Assembly (NCBI RefSeq): GCF_013033355.1
Contig: NZ_WQDY01000001.1
Coordinates: 496,001-560,000, forward strand
Direction of reading: 5' to 3'
DNA length: 64,000 nt
Origin: Ruegeria lacuscaerulensis
GTDB lineage: Bacteria > Pseudomonadota > Alphaproteobacteria > Rhodobacterales > Rhodobacteraceae
Shown here: in pieces, positions 35,596-45,317 of the stretch
Layout: every line of letters starts with the position of its first letter
Position numbering within the stretch: the stretch's first letter is position 1
Notes under the pieces: generated by a model
The model's database searches: none
What the model saw: only the letters and a program-made list of their open reading frames with translations
What the model was told of the DNA's origin: nothing
Translations under genes and position numbers: made by a program

Positions 35596-36767
35596 TGCGC
35601 AAGATTTCCATTTTCGGGGCGACCGGTTCTATCGGTCAGAACACAATTGATCTGATCAACCGAAACCCCGAAGCCTACGATATCGTGGCATTGACCGGAG
35701 GCGCGAATATCGAGCGTCTCGCGCAGGATGCGCGCCGACTAAACGCCGGTATTGCGGTGACCGCCCATGAAGACAAACTGGACGACCTGCGGGCCGCGCT
35801 GGACGGAAGCGGTGTAGAAGTCGCCGCAGGCGCGACCGCTCTGATCGAAGCCGCTGCGCGAAAATCGGATTGGGTGATGTCGGCGATTGTCGGGGCGGCA
35901 GGCTTGCCGCCGGGTTTAGAGGCGCTGAAACAAGGCGCTACGTTGGCTTTGGCGAACAAAGAAACTCTGGTGTGTGCCGGGTCTTTGGTGATGCAGACGG
36001 CCCAGAACCACAACGCGCGTTTGTTGCCGGTCGACAGCGAGCACTCAGCCGTTTTTCAAGCTCTTGTCGGCGAGGACATGGCGACGGTCGAGCGTATTGT
36101 CATTACAGCAAGCGGTGGTGCATTTCGGGATTGGCCGATCGCAGATCTTGCAGGTGCCACGGTCGAACAGGCATCAAGCCATCCCAACTGGAACATGGGT
36201 CAACGGATCACGATCGACAGCGCCTCGATGTTCAACAAGGCGTTGGAGGTGATAGAAACCAAAGAATTTTTTGGCGTCTCGCCTGATCAGATAGAAGTAG
36301 TTGTGCACCCGGAATCTATCGTCCACGCGTTGGTGGGTTTCGATGACGGGGCCGTTATGGCGCATATGGGCGCGCCCGACATGCGCCATGCCATCGGATA
36401 TGCGTTACATTGGCCGGACCGACGTCACCTTCCGGTGGATCGCCTGAACCTCGCTAAACTTGGTCAGCTTAGATTTATTGAACCGGACGAAACGCGGTAT
36501 CCCGCGCTGTCATTGGCGCGACAGGTGATGGAGCGCGGTGGCCTCGCGGGTGCTGTGTTCAACGCCGCGAAGGAGCGGGCGCTTGATCACTTTATCGCGC
36601 GTCATATCGGTTTTCTGGCCATGGCAGACATGGTCGCTGCAGTGCTGGACCGGTTTGACGCCGAAAATGGCCTTATTGATGCCCCTATGACACTTGATAA
36701 CATACAGCAAACGGACCATTTGGCACGTAAGTGGGTAGATGAAGCCGTGACCCAAAGAGCAGGATAG
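35595..36767 (+). CDS. dxr: 1-Deoxy-D-xylulose 5-phosphate reductoisomerase
   Basis: Dxr commits carbon to the MEP isoprenoid pathway using NADPH. The 390-residue protein has the nucleotide-binding FGATGSIGQNTIDLI, ALANKETLV, and the metal and substrate site PVDSEHSAVFQ (Asp and Glu ligands). HPESIVHALV lies in the flexible loop region. It supplies isoprenyl units to UppS, two genes upstream. rseP starts four bases after the stop. Confidence 0.97.
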   Translation: MRKISIFGATGSIGQNTIDLINRNPEAYDIVALTGGANIERLAQDARRLNAGIAVTAHEDKLDDLRAALDGSGVEVAAGATALIEAAARKSDWVMSAIVGAAGLPPGLEALKQGATLALANKETLVCAGSLVMQTAQNHNARLLPVDSEHSAVFQALVGEDMATVERIVITASGGAFRDWPIADLAGATVEQASSHPNWNMGQRITIDSASMFNKALEVIETKEFFGVSPDQIEVVVHPESIVHALVGFDDGAVMAHMGAPDMRHAIGYALHWPDRRHLPVDRLNLAKLGQLRFIEPDETRYPALSLARQVMERGGLAGAVFNAAKERALDHFIARHIGFLAMADMVAAVLDRFDAENGLIDAPMTLDNIQQTDHLARKWVDEAVTQRAG

Positions 36768-36771
36768 AATT

Positions 36772-38124
36772 TTGGACGTATTTTCGCTGATCCCTCAGTT
36801 TGGTAATTTGCTGTACACCATCGGTGCGTTTGTGATCGCTCTGTCGGCGATTGTCGCTGTTCATGAATATGGCCACTATATCGTTGGTCGCTGGTCGGGA
36901 ATACACGCCGAGGTCTTCTCGATCGGTTTTGGTCCGGTTCTTTGGAGCAGAGTAGACAAGCGCGGCACCCGGTGGCAATTCGCGGCTTTGCCCTTTGGTG
37001 GTTATGTCAAATTCCTTGGGGACGCCAACGCGGCGTCCGGCAAGGACGAGACTGCTATGTCTGAAATCCGGGAACAAAGCCCAGAAGAGCTTCGACGCAC
37101 AATGCATGGCGCACCGCTTTGGGCACGATCTGCAACCGTTGCGGCCGGACCGGTGTTCAATTTCGTTATGTCGATATTGGTGTTCGGGCTAATATTCCTG
37201 TCACAAGGTGTTACCAAAAGCCCATTGACCATCGGAAAGCTCTACCCGCTTCCTGGCACTGTTCAGGAACTGCGTGAAGGCGATGAGATTTTGGCCATCG
37301 AAGGTCAGCCGCTGCCTGCGTTTGATGAGGGTGAATCGTGGACGGACTTTACGGATACATTGCCGGTCAAACCTGTTCTGGATTACACAGTCCTTCGGGA
37401 TGATCAGACGCTGGATGTTGTCGGTCCTTGGTTGTATCCGCCCCTTATCCAGCAAGTTGCACCGCGCAGTGCTGCCATGGATATCGACCTGCAAGCCGGA
37501 GACGTCATCTACGCAGTCGACGGCGACCCCATCTATGCCTTTGAGCAACTTAAAGAACACGTGGAGCGGTCCGACGGCAAGGTTCTCTTGCTGGATGTGT
37601 GGCGCGACGGGGCCGAATTGGAATTTGCTTTGGCGCCGCGCAGAACGGACGAACCGCAGGAAGAAGGCGGGTTCGTGACTCATTGGCGTATCGGAATTGT
37701 CGGCGGCATGATGTTGGAACCCGAACGCGAGCCGGCTGGACTCATGACCTCCCTTAGCGGCGGAGTACAGCAAACACTGCGTATCATTGACGGGTCGTTG
37801 TCGGGACTGTGGCACATGATTACGGGCGCAATCAGCACCTGTAATATGTCAGGTCCTATCGGAATTGCCGAAACATCTGGCGCGATGGCCAGTCAGGGCG
37901 CGCAAAGTTTCATCTTCTTCATTGCGGTTTTGTCCACGGCCGTTGGACTGCTGAATCTGTTTCCAATCCCTGCTTTGGACGGCGGACATTTGGTTTTCTA
38001 TGCATACGAAGCCGTGGCGGGCAAGCCGCCCAGTGACGGTGCTTTGCGTGTACTGATGGGTGTGGGCGTTTCCTTGATCCTTGGCTTGATGGTCTTTTCC
38101 GTCACCAATGATCTGTTCTGCTAA
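36772..38124 (+). CDS. rseP: RIP zinc metalloprotease RseP
   Basis: RseP is an inner-membrane site-2 protease that cuts transmembrane segments, classically of anti-sigma factors and leftover signal peptides. The 450-residue protein has the zinc motif VAVHEYGHY (His31, Glu32, His35) in its first helix, PDZ-like domains in the middle (near residues 130-310), and the third zinc ligand in FPIPALDGGHL near residue 400. The start codon is TTG, with AGGAT upstream; the next ATG would remove the first active-site helix. It sits directly before bamA, as is usual. Confidence 0.93.
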   Translation: MDVFSLIPQFGNLLYTIGAFVIALSAIVAVHEYGHYIVGRWSGIHAEVFSIGFGPVLWSRVDKRGTRWQFAALPFGGYVKFLGDANAASGKDETAMSEIREQSPEELRRTMHGAPLWARSATVAAGPVFNFVMSILVFGLIFLSQGVTKSPLTIGKLYPLPGTVQELREGDEILAIEGQPLPAFDEGESWTDFTDTLPVKPVLDYTVLRDDQTLDVVGPWLYPPLIQQVAPRSAAMDIDLQAGDVIYAVDGDPIYAFEQLKEHVERSDGKVLLLDVWRDGAELEFALAPRRTDEPQEEGGFVTHWRIGIVGGMMLEPEREPAGLMTSLSGGVQQTLRIIDGSLSGLWHMITGAISTCNMSGPIGIAETSGAMASQGAQSFIFFIAVLSTAVGLLNLFPIPALDGGHLVFYAYEAVAGKPPSDGALRVLMGVGVSLILGLMVFSVTNDLFC

Positions 38125-38211
38125 ATAAGGCGCAACCGACCTGCGAAAGCCCCATTCCTGCCTCATTTTGCGACTAACTTTCTGACGAGTTTGAATGCCG
38201 CAGAGGTAGCC

Positions 38212-38373
38212 ATGACACGTGTATTGAAAGATTCGTACAGAAGCTTCAGCTGTCTGTTCACGCTGAACTGGGATTCGATTTTGTTCTTTGGAGCGACTGC
38301 TTTGGCGTTGCTGGCATGCTGGTATCTCCTTCTCGCAGCCAATCTTTGCGCGGTCTGCCACACGTTGTTGTGA
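38212..38373 (+). CDS. Possible small membrane protein, 53 residues
   Basis: A short open frame with a good ribosome site (AGAGG, five bases before the ATG). The product has a charged start (MTRVLKDSYR) and one long hydrophobic helix (ILFFGATALALLACWYLLLAA), ending in ANLCAVCHTLL with a CxxCH pattern. One CxxCH near the C-terminus of a bitopic peptide could be a metal site or chance. I recognise no family. It lies between rseP and the terminator that precedes bamA. Confidence 0.4.
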   Translation: MTRVLKDSYRSFSCLFTLNWDSILFFGATALALLACWYLLLAANLCAVCHTLL

Positions 38374-38402
38374 TTCTTAACCAGCATCAGAATTAATATC
38401 AT

Positions 38403-38430
38403 AGCGGCCCATCGGGCCGCTTTGCTTTTT
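38403..38430 (+). terminator. Terminator upstream of bamA
   Basis: AGCGGCCC pairs with GGGCCGCT over an ATC loop, followed by TTGCTTTTT. It would end or attenuate transcription coming from rseP, leaving bamA and the lipid A genes with a promoter of their own in 38431-38500. Confidence 0.7.
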
Positions 38431-38500
38431 GGCCTTTTGACAAGGAATATTAATCCCGCTACTCAGCATTAAAGTCCTAAATTTTTGGGTAGAGAAAAAT

Positions 38501-40861
38501 ATGACTGATAGGCGAGGCGCAGGCACATCCTGCGGGGGGCAGACGCAAGCAGACAACATTTTGTGGCGAGCGCTATCCGTAATTTCTTTTTGTGTTTTGT
38601 TGGGTTTGATGGCTGCACCGCAGTCCGCGCACGCTCAAAGCTTTACCATCAATTCGTTCGAGGTCGAGGGCAACAGGCGCATCGAAACCTCGACGATTAT
38701 CACCAGGACAGGAATCGAACCCGGACAGACTGTCACTGCTGGAGAACTGAACGATGCCTTTCAGCGTTTGCTTGACAGTGGTGTTTTTGAAACAGTTGAG
38801 CTGACTCCGCGCGGCAATACTCTGGTGATTGAGGTCGAGGAATATCCGACCATTAATCAGATCAGCATCGAGGGGAACCGTCGCGTCAAAGATGACGTTT
38901 TGATCGAAGCCATATCGTCTGAGCCGCGTCGGGTGTTTACGCCGCAGGTCGCCGAAGCAGATGCGGACCTGATTGCTCAGATCTATTCAGCCCAAGGGCG
39001 TGTATCTGCCACGGTGATCCCGCGCATTATCCGCCGCAGTGATAACCGGGTCGATCTGGTGTTCGAGGTCGCTGAAGGTACAACCATTGAGATCGAGCGC
39101 GTCAGTTTTGTAGGCAACCGGGCATATACCGACCGCAGGTTGCGCCGTGTGTTGGAAACAAAACAGGCAAACTTCCTGCGTACCTTCCTGCGCGGAGACA
39201 CCTTCATCGCGGACCGCATCGAGTTTGATCAGCAGGTCATTCGCGATTTCTATCTGTCGCGGGGCTATGTCGATTTTCGCGTCAACAGCACAAATGTCGA
39301 ATTCACTCAGGAACGGGACGCGTTTTTTCTGGTGATGAACATCACCGAAGGACAAAAATTCTCGTTTGGACAGATTTCGACGGTCAGTGAAATTCCCGGC
39401 GTTGACGCCGCAGACTATCAGGCTGCTTTGAAGATTAAGCCAGGTGTCACCTATTCGCCCTCACTGATCGAAAACTCGATTGCCCGGCAAGAGCGTCTGG
39501 GGATCAAGCAGGGTGTTGATTTCTTGCGGGTCGAACCGCGCGTCACACGCAATCCAAGCGATCTGACCCTGGATGTGCAATTTGTACTCACCCGCGGGCC
39601 GCGCATTTTTGTTGAACGGATCGATATCGAAGGGAATACAACCACGCTGGATCGGGTTATCCGCCGCCAGTTTGACACAGTTGAAGGTGATCCGTTCAAT
39701 CCCCGTGAAATCCGGCAGGCCGCTGAACGTATCCGCGCCCTTGGGTTCTTTGCTGTGGCTGATGTTGAACCCCGCGAAGGGTCTACTCCAAGTCAGGTCA
39801 TTGTTGACGTTGATGTGGAGGAACAGCCTACCGGGTCGCTAAGCCTCGGTGGTAGCTTCTCGGTCTCGGATGGCTTTGGTATCGCCGTGGGCTTGAACGA
39901 GTCTAACTTTCTGGGACGGGGTCAAAACCTTGGCCTTACCCTTTCAACGGCTCAAGACTCGGAGCAATACGTTGTCAACTTTACCGAACCCTACTTGCTG
40001 GGGCGTAGGCTGCGTTTTGACTTGGGGCTTGGTCTGGCAACAACCAATTCCAGCTTTGCCAGCTTTGACACCGAGCGTCTCTTCTTTGCCCCTCAGCTAA
40101 GCTATGCAATCGGTGAACTGTCGTCGCTGCGCCTTCGCTATAATTGGGAAAACAGCGAAATGACGCAGCAGGACGATGAAATAAACGGAGCTGTCATTGC
40201 GTCGGAGATTGCTCAGGGTGAGCGTTCGACCAGTTCTTTGGGCGTGTCTTATGTGTATGACAGCCGACTTGGTGGCTTGAACCCCAACGCGGGCGTGCTG
40301 TTTGAAGTTGGTGTCGATGCCGCGGGATTGGGCGGAGACAATGAGTTCTTCAAATCCACCGCACGTGCAATCGCGCAGACCAGAGTTTTGAGTGAAGAAG
40401 TGGTGCTGCGGGCATCGCTTGAACTGGGCGCGCTTCATTGGACCGGAGATGACTTCAGCCGAACACTTGACCGCTTTGTCTTGGGCCCAAGCACGTTCCG
40501 TGGCTTCGAGCCGTCGGGTATTGGCCCGCGTGACCTGTCCAATGGTCAAGACGACGCGATCGGTGGGAACTATTACTGGGTCGCGCGGTTTGAATCCGAT
40601 TTTCCCCTTGGCCTACCTGAAGAGCTAGGTCTGCGGGGTGGTGTATTCTACGACGTGGGCAACCTGTACAATCTTGACGACGTGAACACAGCCGGTGCTG
40701 ACATTGTGGGTGAGGACGGGTCGATCCGACATGTCATCGGTGTATCCCTTCTTTGGGACACCCCGTTTGGTCCGCTGCGCTTCAACTTCTCGAAGGCACT
40801 GGTGAAAGAGGACTTTGACCAAGAGCAGAACTTTGACCTGACCATTCAGGCGCGGTTCTGA
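38501..40861 (+). CDS. bamA: Outer membrane protein assembly factor BamA
   Basis: BamA inserts beta-barrel proteins into the outer membrane. The 786-residue protein has a signal peptide (cleavage near AHAQS, about residue 46), five POTRA domains each containing a V(E/S)xxGNRR-like strand (FEVEGNRRI, ISIEGNRRV, VSFVGNRAY), and a C-terminal 16-stranded barrel. The barrel carries the substrate-gate motif FRGFEPSGIGPR and ends in phenylalanine. ompH follows after seven bases, then lipid A genes. Confidence 0.96.
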   Translation: MTDRRGAGTSCGGQTQADNILWRALSVISFCVLLGLMAAPQSAHAQSFTINSFEVEGNRRIETSTIITRTGIEPGQTVTAGELNDAFQRLLDSGVFETVELTPRGNTLVIEVEEYPTINQISIEGNRRVKDDVLIEAISSEPRRVFTPQVAEADADLIAQIYSAQGRVSATVIPRIIRRSDNRVDLVFEVAEGTTIEIERVSFVGNRAYTDRRLRRVLETKQANFLRTFLRGDTFIADRIEFDQQVIRDFYLSRGYVDFRVNSTNVEFTQERDAFFLVMNITEGQKFSFGQISTVSEIPGVDAADYQAALKIKPGVTYSPSLIENSIARQERLGIKQGVDFLRVEPRVTRNPSDLTLDVQFVLTRGPRIFVERIDIEGNTTTLDRVIRRQFDTVEGDPFNPREIRQAAERIRALGFFAVADVEPREGSTPSQVIVDVDVEEQPTGSLSLGGSFSVSDGFGIAVGLNESNFLGRGQNLGLTLSTAQDSEQYVVNFTEPYLLGRRLRFDLGLGLATTNSSFASFDTERLFFAPQLSYAIGELSSLRLRYNWENSEMTQQDDEINGAVIASEIAQGERSTSSLGVSYVYDSRLGGLNPNAGVLFEVGVDAAGLGGDNEFFKSTARAIAQTRVLSEEVVLRASLELGALHWTGDDFSRTLDRFVLGPSTFRGFEPSGIGPRDLSNGQDDAIGGNYYWVARFESDFPLGLPEELGLRGGVFYDVGNLYNLDDVNTAGADIVGEDGSIRHVIGVSLLWDTPFGPLRFNFSKALVKEDFDQEQNFDLTIQARF

Positions 40862-40868
40862 TCAGGCG

Positions 40869-41453
40869 ATGTCATACTTGATACAGTCTAAGTTGCAGGG
40901 CCCTTTATGGGCCCTGTGCGTTTTGCTGAGTGCATTTTTCGTTTCTGCGACACAGGCGCAGCAACTCTCGGTTCCATCGTCGACGGTTTTGACTATTTCA
41001 AGCGAGCGATTGTTTGCGGACTCGGAATTCGGTCAGCGCGTTTTGCGTGAGATCGAGGCCGAAGGAACTTTGCTGGCGGAGGAGAATGAGCGGATCGTCG
41101 TCGAACTTAGTAAAGAGGAAAAGGATCTGACGGAACTGCGCACGCAAGTAACTCCAGAAGAGTTCCGTCCTTTGGCCGAGGCGTTCGACAACAAGGTTCA
41201 GACACACCGCGATGGACAACGCGCCAAGCTGGACGCTTTGTCTCGCAGAAGTGAAGAAGCGCAGCAATTGTTCTTTGAGACGATCCAACCAGTCCTGATC
41301 GACCTGTTGCGCGAGACCGGGGCCACGGTCATCATAGAACGGTCGAGCGTTTTTCTCAGCTCGGACCGTACGGATGTGACCGAGACAGCCATCGCGCGGA
41401 TAAACGCCGCGATCGGAGACGGTCAAGCGCTAGAAAGCCAAACTGACGAATAG
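40869..41453 (+). CDS. OmpH/Skp family periplasmic chaperone
   Basis: A 194-residue secreted chaperone that would hold outer-membrane proteins for BamA. It has a signal peptide (LLSAFFVSATQAQQ), then SERLFADSEFGQR, the family's opening strand, and a long coiled coil of charged heptads (about residues 60-140). It sits between bamA and fabZ, the standard place. Many alphaproteobacteria have lpxD next; here it is absent. Confidence 0.88.
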   Translation: MSYLIQSKLQGPLWALCVLLSAFFVSATQAQQLSVPSSTVLTISSERLFADSEFGQRVLREIEAEGTLLAEENERIVVELSKEEKDLTELRTQVTPEEFRPLAEAFDNKVQTHRDGQRAKLDALSRRSEEAQQLFFETIQPVLIDLLRETGATVIIERSSVFLSSDRTDVTETAIARINAAIGDGQALESQTDE

Positions 41454-41525
41454 GTTTGCTTGCCCTCAAGGCGCGGTGTTGCTAACCACGCGTCAAACAG
41501 CAATCCAGTACGGGACGACGATACG

Positions 41526-41999
41526 ATGACGACGGAAACCAAGAGCGCAGACATACAGCTGATCCAACGGATCTTGCCGCATCGCTATCCGTTTTTGCTG
41601 GTTGACAAAGTCGTTGATATTTCCGGCTATCAGTCTGCTGTTGGGATCAAGAATGTCACAATGAACGAACCCCATTTTCAGGGTCACTTTCCCGGCACTC
41701 CGATCATGCCCGGCGTTACCATTGTTGAAGCGATGGCACAGACTGCAGGTGTAATGCTGGGGGTGGGTATGGATGTGATCGACAGCGAGCTGTTGATCTA
41801 CTTCATGAACATCGACAAATGCAAATTCCGGCGCAAAGTGGTTCCGGGCGATGTGCTGGAAATGCATGTCGAAACCGTGCGGGGCAAAAAGGGCGGGAAG
41901 ATCTTTAAGTTTGCAGGTCGCGCGACTGTAGATGGCGAAGTGGCCGCCGAAGCTGAATTCTCGGCCTATGTAGACTGGGACATGGAAAAGACGACATGA
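41526..41999 (+). CDS. fabZ: 3-Hydroxyacyl-[ACP] dehydratase FabZ
   Basis: FabZ dehydrates 3-hydroxyacyl-ACP in fatty-acid elongation and competes with LpxA for 3-hydroxymyristoyl-ACP. The 157-residue hotdog protein has [13 protein letters not shown], the catalytic histidine in [11 protein letters not shown] and the glutamate in IVEAMAQ. The ATG at 41526 was chosen as it gives the normal length; longer frames start in non-conserved sequence. It overlaps lpxA by four bases. Confidence 0.95.
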   Translation: MTTETKSADIQLIQRILPHRYPFLLVDKVVDISGYQSAVGIKNVTMNEPHFQGHFPGTPIMPGVTIVEAMAQTAGVMLGVGMDVIDSELLIYFMNIDKCKFRRKVVPGDVLEMHVETVRGKKGGKIFKFAGRATVDGEVAAEAEFSAYVDWDMEKTT

Positions 42000-42781
42000 A
42001 CGGCATCCATCCAAGCGCAATTATCGAAGACGGCGCGCAGATTGGTGAAGGCTGTATCATCGGTCCGTTCTGCTATGTCGGTGCGCAAGCCAAGCTGGGC
42101 GAGCGCGTTGAATTGAAATCGCATGTTGTTGTCACAGGCGACACAGTTATCGGTGATGAGACCGTTGTGTTCAATTTCTCGGTCATTGGAGAGATCCCGC
42201 AGGACTTGAAGTTCGGCGGCGAGAATACGCGGTTGGAAATTGGCAAACGTAACCGGATCCGTGAACATGTGACCGTGAACACGGGAACCGAGGGCGGTGG
42301 CGGCGTAACCCGGATCGGCGATGACTGCCTGTTGATGGCCGGTGTGCATGTGGCGCATGACGTGCAGATTGGCAATCGGGTCATCATGGTGAACCACGCA
42401 GGAGCCGCCGGACATTGCATCATCGAGGATGACGTGATCGTGGGCGGTATCTCGGGCTTGCATCAATGGGTGCGGGTCGGGCGAGGGGCCATTATTGGCG
42501 CGCTGACCATGGTGCCAAATGACGTCATTCCCTACGGTTTGGTTCAGGCACCGCGGGGCGAATTGGACGGGCTGAATCTTGTTGGCCTGAAACGCAAAGG
42601 CGTTTCGCGGGAGGATATCTCGGCTCTGCGTGCCGCGTTCAAAGAGCTGTCGACCGGAGACGGGACGTTCATGGAGCGCGCGCATCGCGTCGGTGCCGAA
42701 AATGAGAGTGAATATGTCCAGCGGATCGTGGATTTCGTAACCGGGCAATCAGATCGATCCTTCCTGACCCCGAGGAAATGA
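41996..42781 (+). CDS. lpxA: UDP-N-acetylglucosamine acyltransferase
   Basis: LpxA performs the first step of lipid A synthesis, acylating UDP-GlcNAc. The 261-residue protein is a left-handed beta helix built of hexapeptide repeats ([20 protein letters not shown]). The catalytic histidine lies in [10 protein letters not shown], and [16 protein letters not shown] contributes to substrate binding. The C-terminal helical domain is intact. Start overlaps the fabZ stop (ATGA); lpxI follows after four bases. Confidence 0.96.
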   Translation: MNGIHPSAIIEDGAQIGEGCIIGPFCYVGAQAKLGERVELKSHVVVTGDTVIGDETVVFNFSVIGEIPQDLKFGGENTRLEIGKRNRIREHVTVNTGTEGGGGVTRIGDDCLLMAGVHVAHDVQIGNRVIMVNHAGAAGHCIIEDDVIVGGISGLHQWVRVGRGAIIGALTMVPNDVIPYGLVQAPRGELDGLNLVGLKRKGVSREDISALRAAFKELSTGDGTFMERAHRVGAENESEYVQRIVDFVTGQSDRSFLTPRK

Positions 42782-42785
42782 ACCG

Positions 42786-43580
42786 ATGCTGGCATTGATC
42801 GCGGGAACAGGGGCTTTGCCCGCCGAGGTGGTTGCCCAACTGGTTGAACGTCCGGTCATCTGTGCGATGGAGGGGTTTCCCCCTGATGTTCTGGATGCCG
42901 ACGTCACCTTTCCACTCGAGCAGTTGGGAACTTTCATTGCAGATTTGAAAGCGCGTGGCGTAACGCAAATCTGCATGGCGGGCGCGGTCCAACGACCAGC
43001 GATTGATCCCAGCCGTATCGATGCTGCAACCATGCCTTTGGTGCCCATTTTGCAGCAGGCCATCATGTCTGGTGATGATGGCGCGTTGCGCGCCGTGATC
43101 GAAATCTTCGAGATTGCGGGCCTTGAGGTCCGCGCCGCACATGAAATAGCCCCCAATCTGCTGCCTAAGCTTGGGTCACTGACCGGGGCCCGGCCATCAG
43201 AGGCGGACCTAACCGATGCCGATCGCGCAGCAGGCATTGTGCGTGCCATGGGCGCTGCGGATATTGGGCAAGCCTGCGTGGTCTCGAAGGGACAAGCGCT
43301 CGCAGTTGAGGGGATTTTCGGCACAGCCTGGATGCTGCAATCTCTGACGCAACGACCGGATGCAGGCGGGGGTGTTCTGTTCAAGGCCCCAAAACCCGAT
43401 CAAGACCGTCGTGCGGATTTGCCAGCGATTGGGCCGGATACGGTCTCGGACGCGGTCGCCGCCGGTTTAGCGGGGATTGTCATCGAAAAGGGTGGGGTGA
43501 TGGTGCTGCGACGCCAACAGGTCATTGCCGAATGTGACCGGTTGGGTCTGTTCCTTTACGTGCGCGAGCGGACCATCTGA
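42786..43580 (+). CDS. lpxI: UDP-2,3-diacylglucosamine pyrophosphatase LpxI
   Basis: LpxI (DUF1009) removes UMP from UDP-diacylglucosamine, replacing LpxH in many alphaproteobacteria. The 264-residue protein starts LALIAGTGALPAEVV and has EGTDAMLQR-region equivalents; GPDTV and GIVIEKGGVMVL mark the C-terminal half. It lies between lpxA and lpxB, the position seen in Caulobacter, where the family was characterised. The stop shares a base with the lpxB start (TGATG). Confidence 0.93.
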   Translation: MLALIAGTGALPAEVVAQLVERPVICAMEGFPPDVLDADVTFPLEQLGTFIADLKARGVTQICMAGAVQRPAIDPSRIDAATMPLVPILQQAIMSGDDGALRAVIEIFEIAGLEVRAAHEIAPNLLPKLGSLTGARPSEADLTDADRAAGIVRAMGAADIGQACVVSKGQALAVEGIFGTAWMLQSLTQRPDAGGGVLFKAPKPDQDRRADLPAIGPDTVSDAVAAGLAGIVIEKGGVMVLRRQQVIAECDRLGLFLYVRERTI

Positions 43581-44734
43581 TGCGTGTTTTCGTGGTCGCC
43601 GGTGAACCCTCGGGCGACCGCTTGGGCGGCGCTTTGATGGAGGGGCTGCGCACCCTTGAACCTAAGGTACAGTTTGACGGGGTTGGCGGCCCTTTGATGC
43701 AAGCGCAGGGTTTGGATAGCCGTTTTCCGATGTCGGAACTGTCGGTGATGGGGCTGGTCGAAGTGCTGCCCAAATTCTTCCATCTGAAACGCCGTATTGC
43801 CGAGTCTGCGCAGGCGGTTCTGGATACAAAACCCGATGTTCTGATCACCATCGACAGCCCAGACTTTTCGCTACGGGTCGCCAAGTTGGTAAAAGCGCAA
43901 AGCAACATCCGCACGGTTCACTATGTGGCCCCCAGTGTTTGGGCGTGGCGTCCGGGGCGCGCGGACAAGATGGCCAAGGTGATCGACCACGTGTTGGCGC
44001 TGTTACCGTTCGAGCCGCCCTATATGAAGCGCGCGGGTATGGAGTGCGATTTCGTCGGGCACCCTGTCGCCAGCGAACCTGTTGCAACCAACGACGAGAT
44101 CGCGGCGTTTCGCAACGCCTATAATTTAGCAAATTCGCCGCTGGTGCTTGGTTTACCCGGCTCCAGGCGCGGTGAGGTTGACCGGCTGGCTCCGGTCTTT
44201 GGTCAGGCTTTGGCCCTGTACTTGCAGGACCGCCCAGATACGCGCGTCGTGGTGCCGGCTGTGGCGCATATGGTTGATACTGTCCAAACCCATATCCAGA
44301 ACTGGCCCGGCAACCCGGTCGTTGTCGACCCGCGTGACATACCTTCGGACAAGGCGGTCTCTCAGAAACGGGCTGCCTTCGCCGCTGCCGATCTGGCATT
44401 GGCCGCGTCGGGCACCGTATCGTTGGAACTGGCAGCACAGGCGACGCCTATGGTTATCGCCTACCGGCTCAGTTGGTTGACGCAGAAAATGGCCGAACGG
44501 ATGGTGAAACTTGACACGGTTACGCTGGTCAACTTGGTGTCTGAAACCCGCACGGTGCCTGAGTGCCTGCTGGACGAGTGTCAGCCAGAGAAAATTGCGT
44601 TGGCATTGTCAGGCGTGGCCAATGCGCCGGAGGCGCAAAAACATGCGATGGATTTGACCATGGACCGGCTTGGGCGAGGCGGCGAGGCACCCGGCCTGCG
44701 CGCTGCCCGTGCCGTCTTAGAAAGAATGCGCTGA
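43580..44734 (+). CDS. lpxB: Lipid A disaccharide synthase
   Basis: LpxB joins lipid X and UDP-diacylglucosamine to the disaccharide core of lipid A at the inner membrane. The 384-residue glycosyltransferase (family 19) has VFVVAGEPSGDRLGGAL at its start, PDFSLRVAK, VAPSVWAWRPGRA and the C-terminal ASGTVSLELA donor-binding segment. It ends the bamA to lpxB series; the following small membrane gene begins four bases later. Confidence 0.96.
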   Translation: MRVFVVAGEPSGDRLGGALMEGLRTLEPKVQFDGVGGPLMQAQGLDSRFPMSELSVMGLVEVLPKFFHLKRRIAESAQAVLDTKPDVLITIDSPDFSLRVAKLVKAQSNIRTVHYVAPSVWAWRPGRADKMAKVIDHVLALLPFEPPYMKRAGMECDFVGHPVASEPVATNDEIAAFRNAYNLANSPLVLGLPGSRRGEVDRLAPVFGQALALYLQDRPDTRVVVPAVAHMVDTVQTHIQNWPGNPVVVDPRDIPSDKAVSQKRAAFAAADLALAASGTVSLELAAQATPMVIAYRLSWLTQKMAERMVKLDTVTLVNLVSETRTVPECLLDECQPEKIALALSGVANAPEAQKHAMDLTMDRLGRGGEAPGLRAARAVLERMR

Positions 44735-44738
44735 ACCG

Positions 44739-45314
44739 ATGTTAGAGCATCTGCTATTCGCAATTTCCGCGGCTTTGGTCACAGTGTCGACCAATCTGGA
44801 CAATCTGGCGGTATTACTTGGTCTGATCGTGGTGGTCAGCGCCCGTCGCGCTGCGATGGGCTTTATCATCGCCCAACTCGGTATTCTGATCGTGTCGCTC
44901 GCCATTGCCAGCGGGCTGAGCCAAACTGGCATACTGTCGTGGATCGGCTATCTGGGCGTCATTCCCTTGGTTTTGGGCCTGCGCGGTCTCTGGCGGCAAT
45001 TCACCCTACACGGCTCGACTGAGACGCAGGATTACAGTCACGTCTCGTCGATTATTGCCCTGTTCCTCAGCCTGTCCATCGACACATTGGCTGCAATGAC
45101 CCCGTTACTTGCCGATTCAACCACGACGTTTCGACTTGCTGCCTTGATCGGAGCGGTTGTCGCCATTTTGGGTGTTTCCGCAATCGCCGTGATAGGAGCG
45201 CCGCATGCTCAAAGCCTTGCGCCACGTTTCGCACGGCTAGAGAGGATCACACCCTATGTCATGATCTTGGTCGGTCTTTATATTTTGCTTAACACGCCAA
45301 CCGACGTACTTTAG
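44739..45314 (+). CDS. LysE/CadD-like small membrane transporter
   Basis: A 191-residue membrane protein with six predicted helices. The first helix ends in STNLDNLAVLLGL, and a mirrored SLSIDTLAAMTPLL follows in the second half, suggesting an inverted duplication. This pattern resembles CadD-type cadmium or LysE-superfamily exporters, though I cannot name a substrate. It follows lpxB with four bases between, so it is probably transcribed with the envelope operon, and converges with mnmA. Confidence 0.6.
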   Translation: MLEHLLFAISAALVTVSTNLDNLAVLLGLIVVVSARRAAMGFIIAQLGILIVSLAIASGLSQTGILSWIGYLGVIPLVLGLRGLWRQFTLHGSTETQDYSHVSSIIALFLSLSIDTLAAMTPLLADSTTTFRLAALIGAVVAILGVSAIAVIGAPHAQSLAPRFARLERITPYVMILVGLYILLNTPTDVL

Positions 45315-45317
45315 CAA

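Noticed and set aside
38371-38399. TTAA-containing sequence upstream of bamA as a CtrA box
   Set aside because: The two TTAA elements are about 12 bases apart, not seven.
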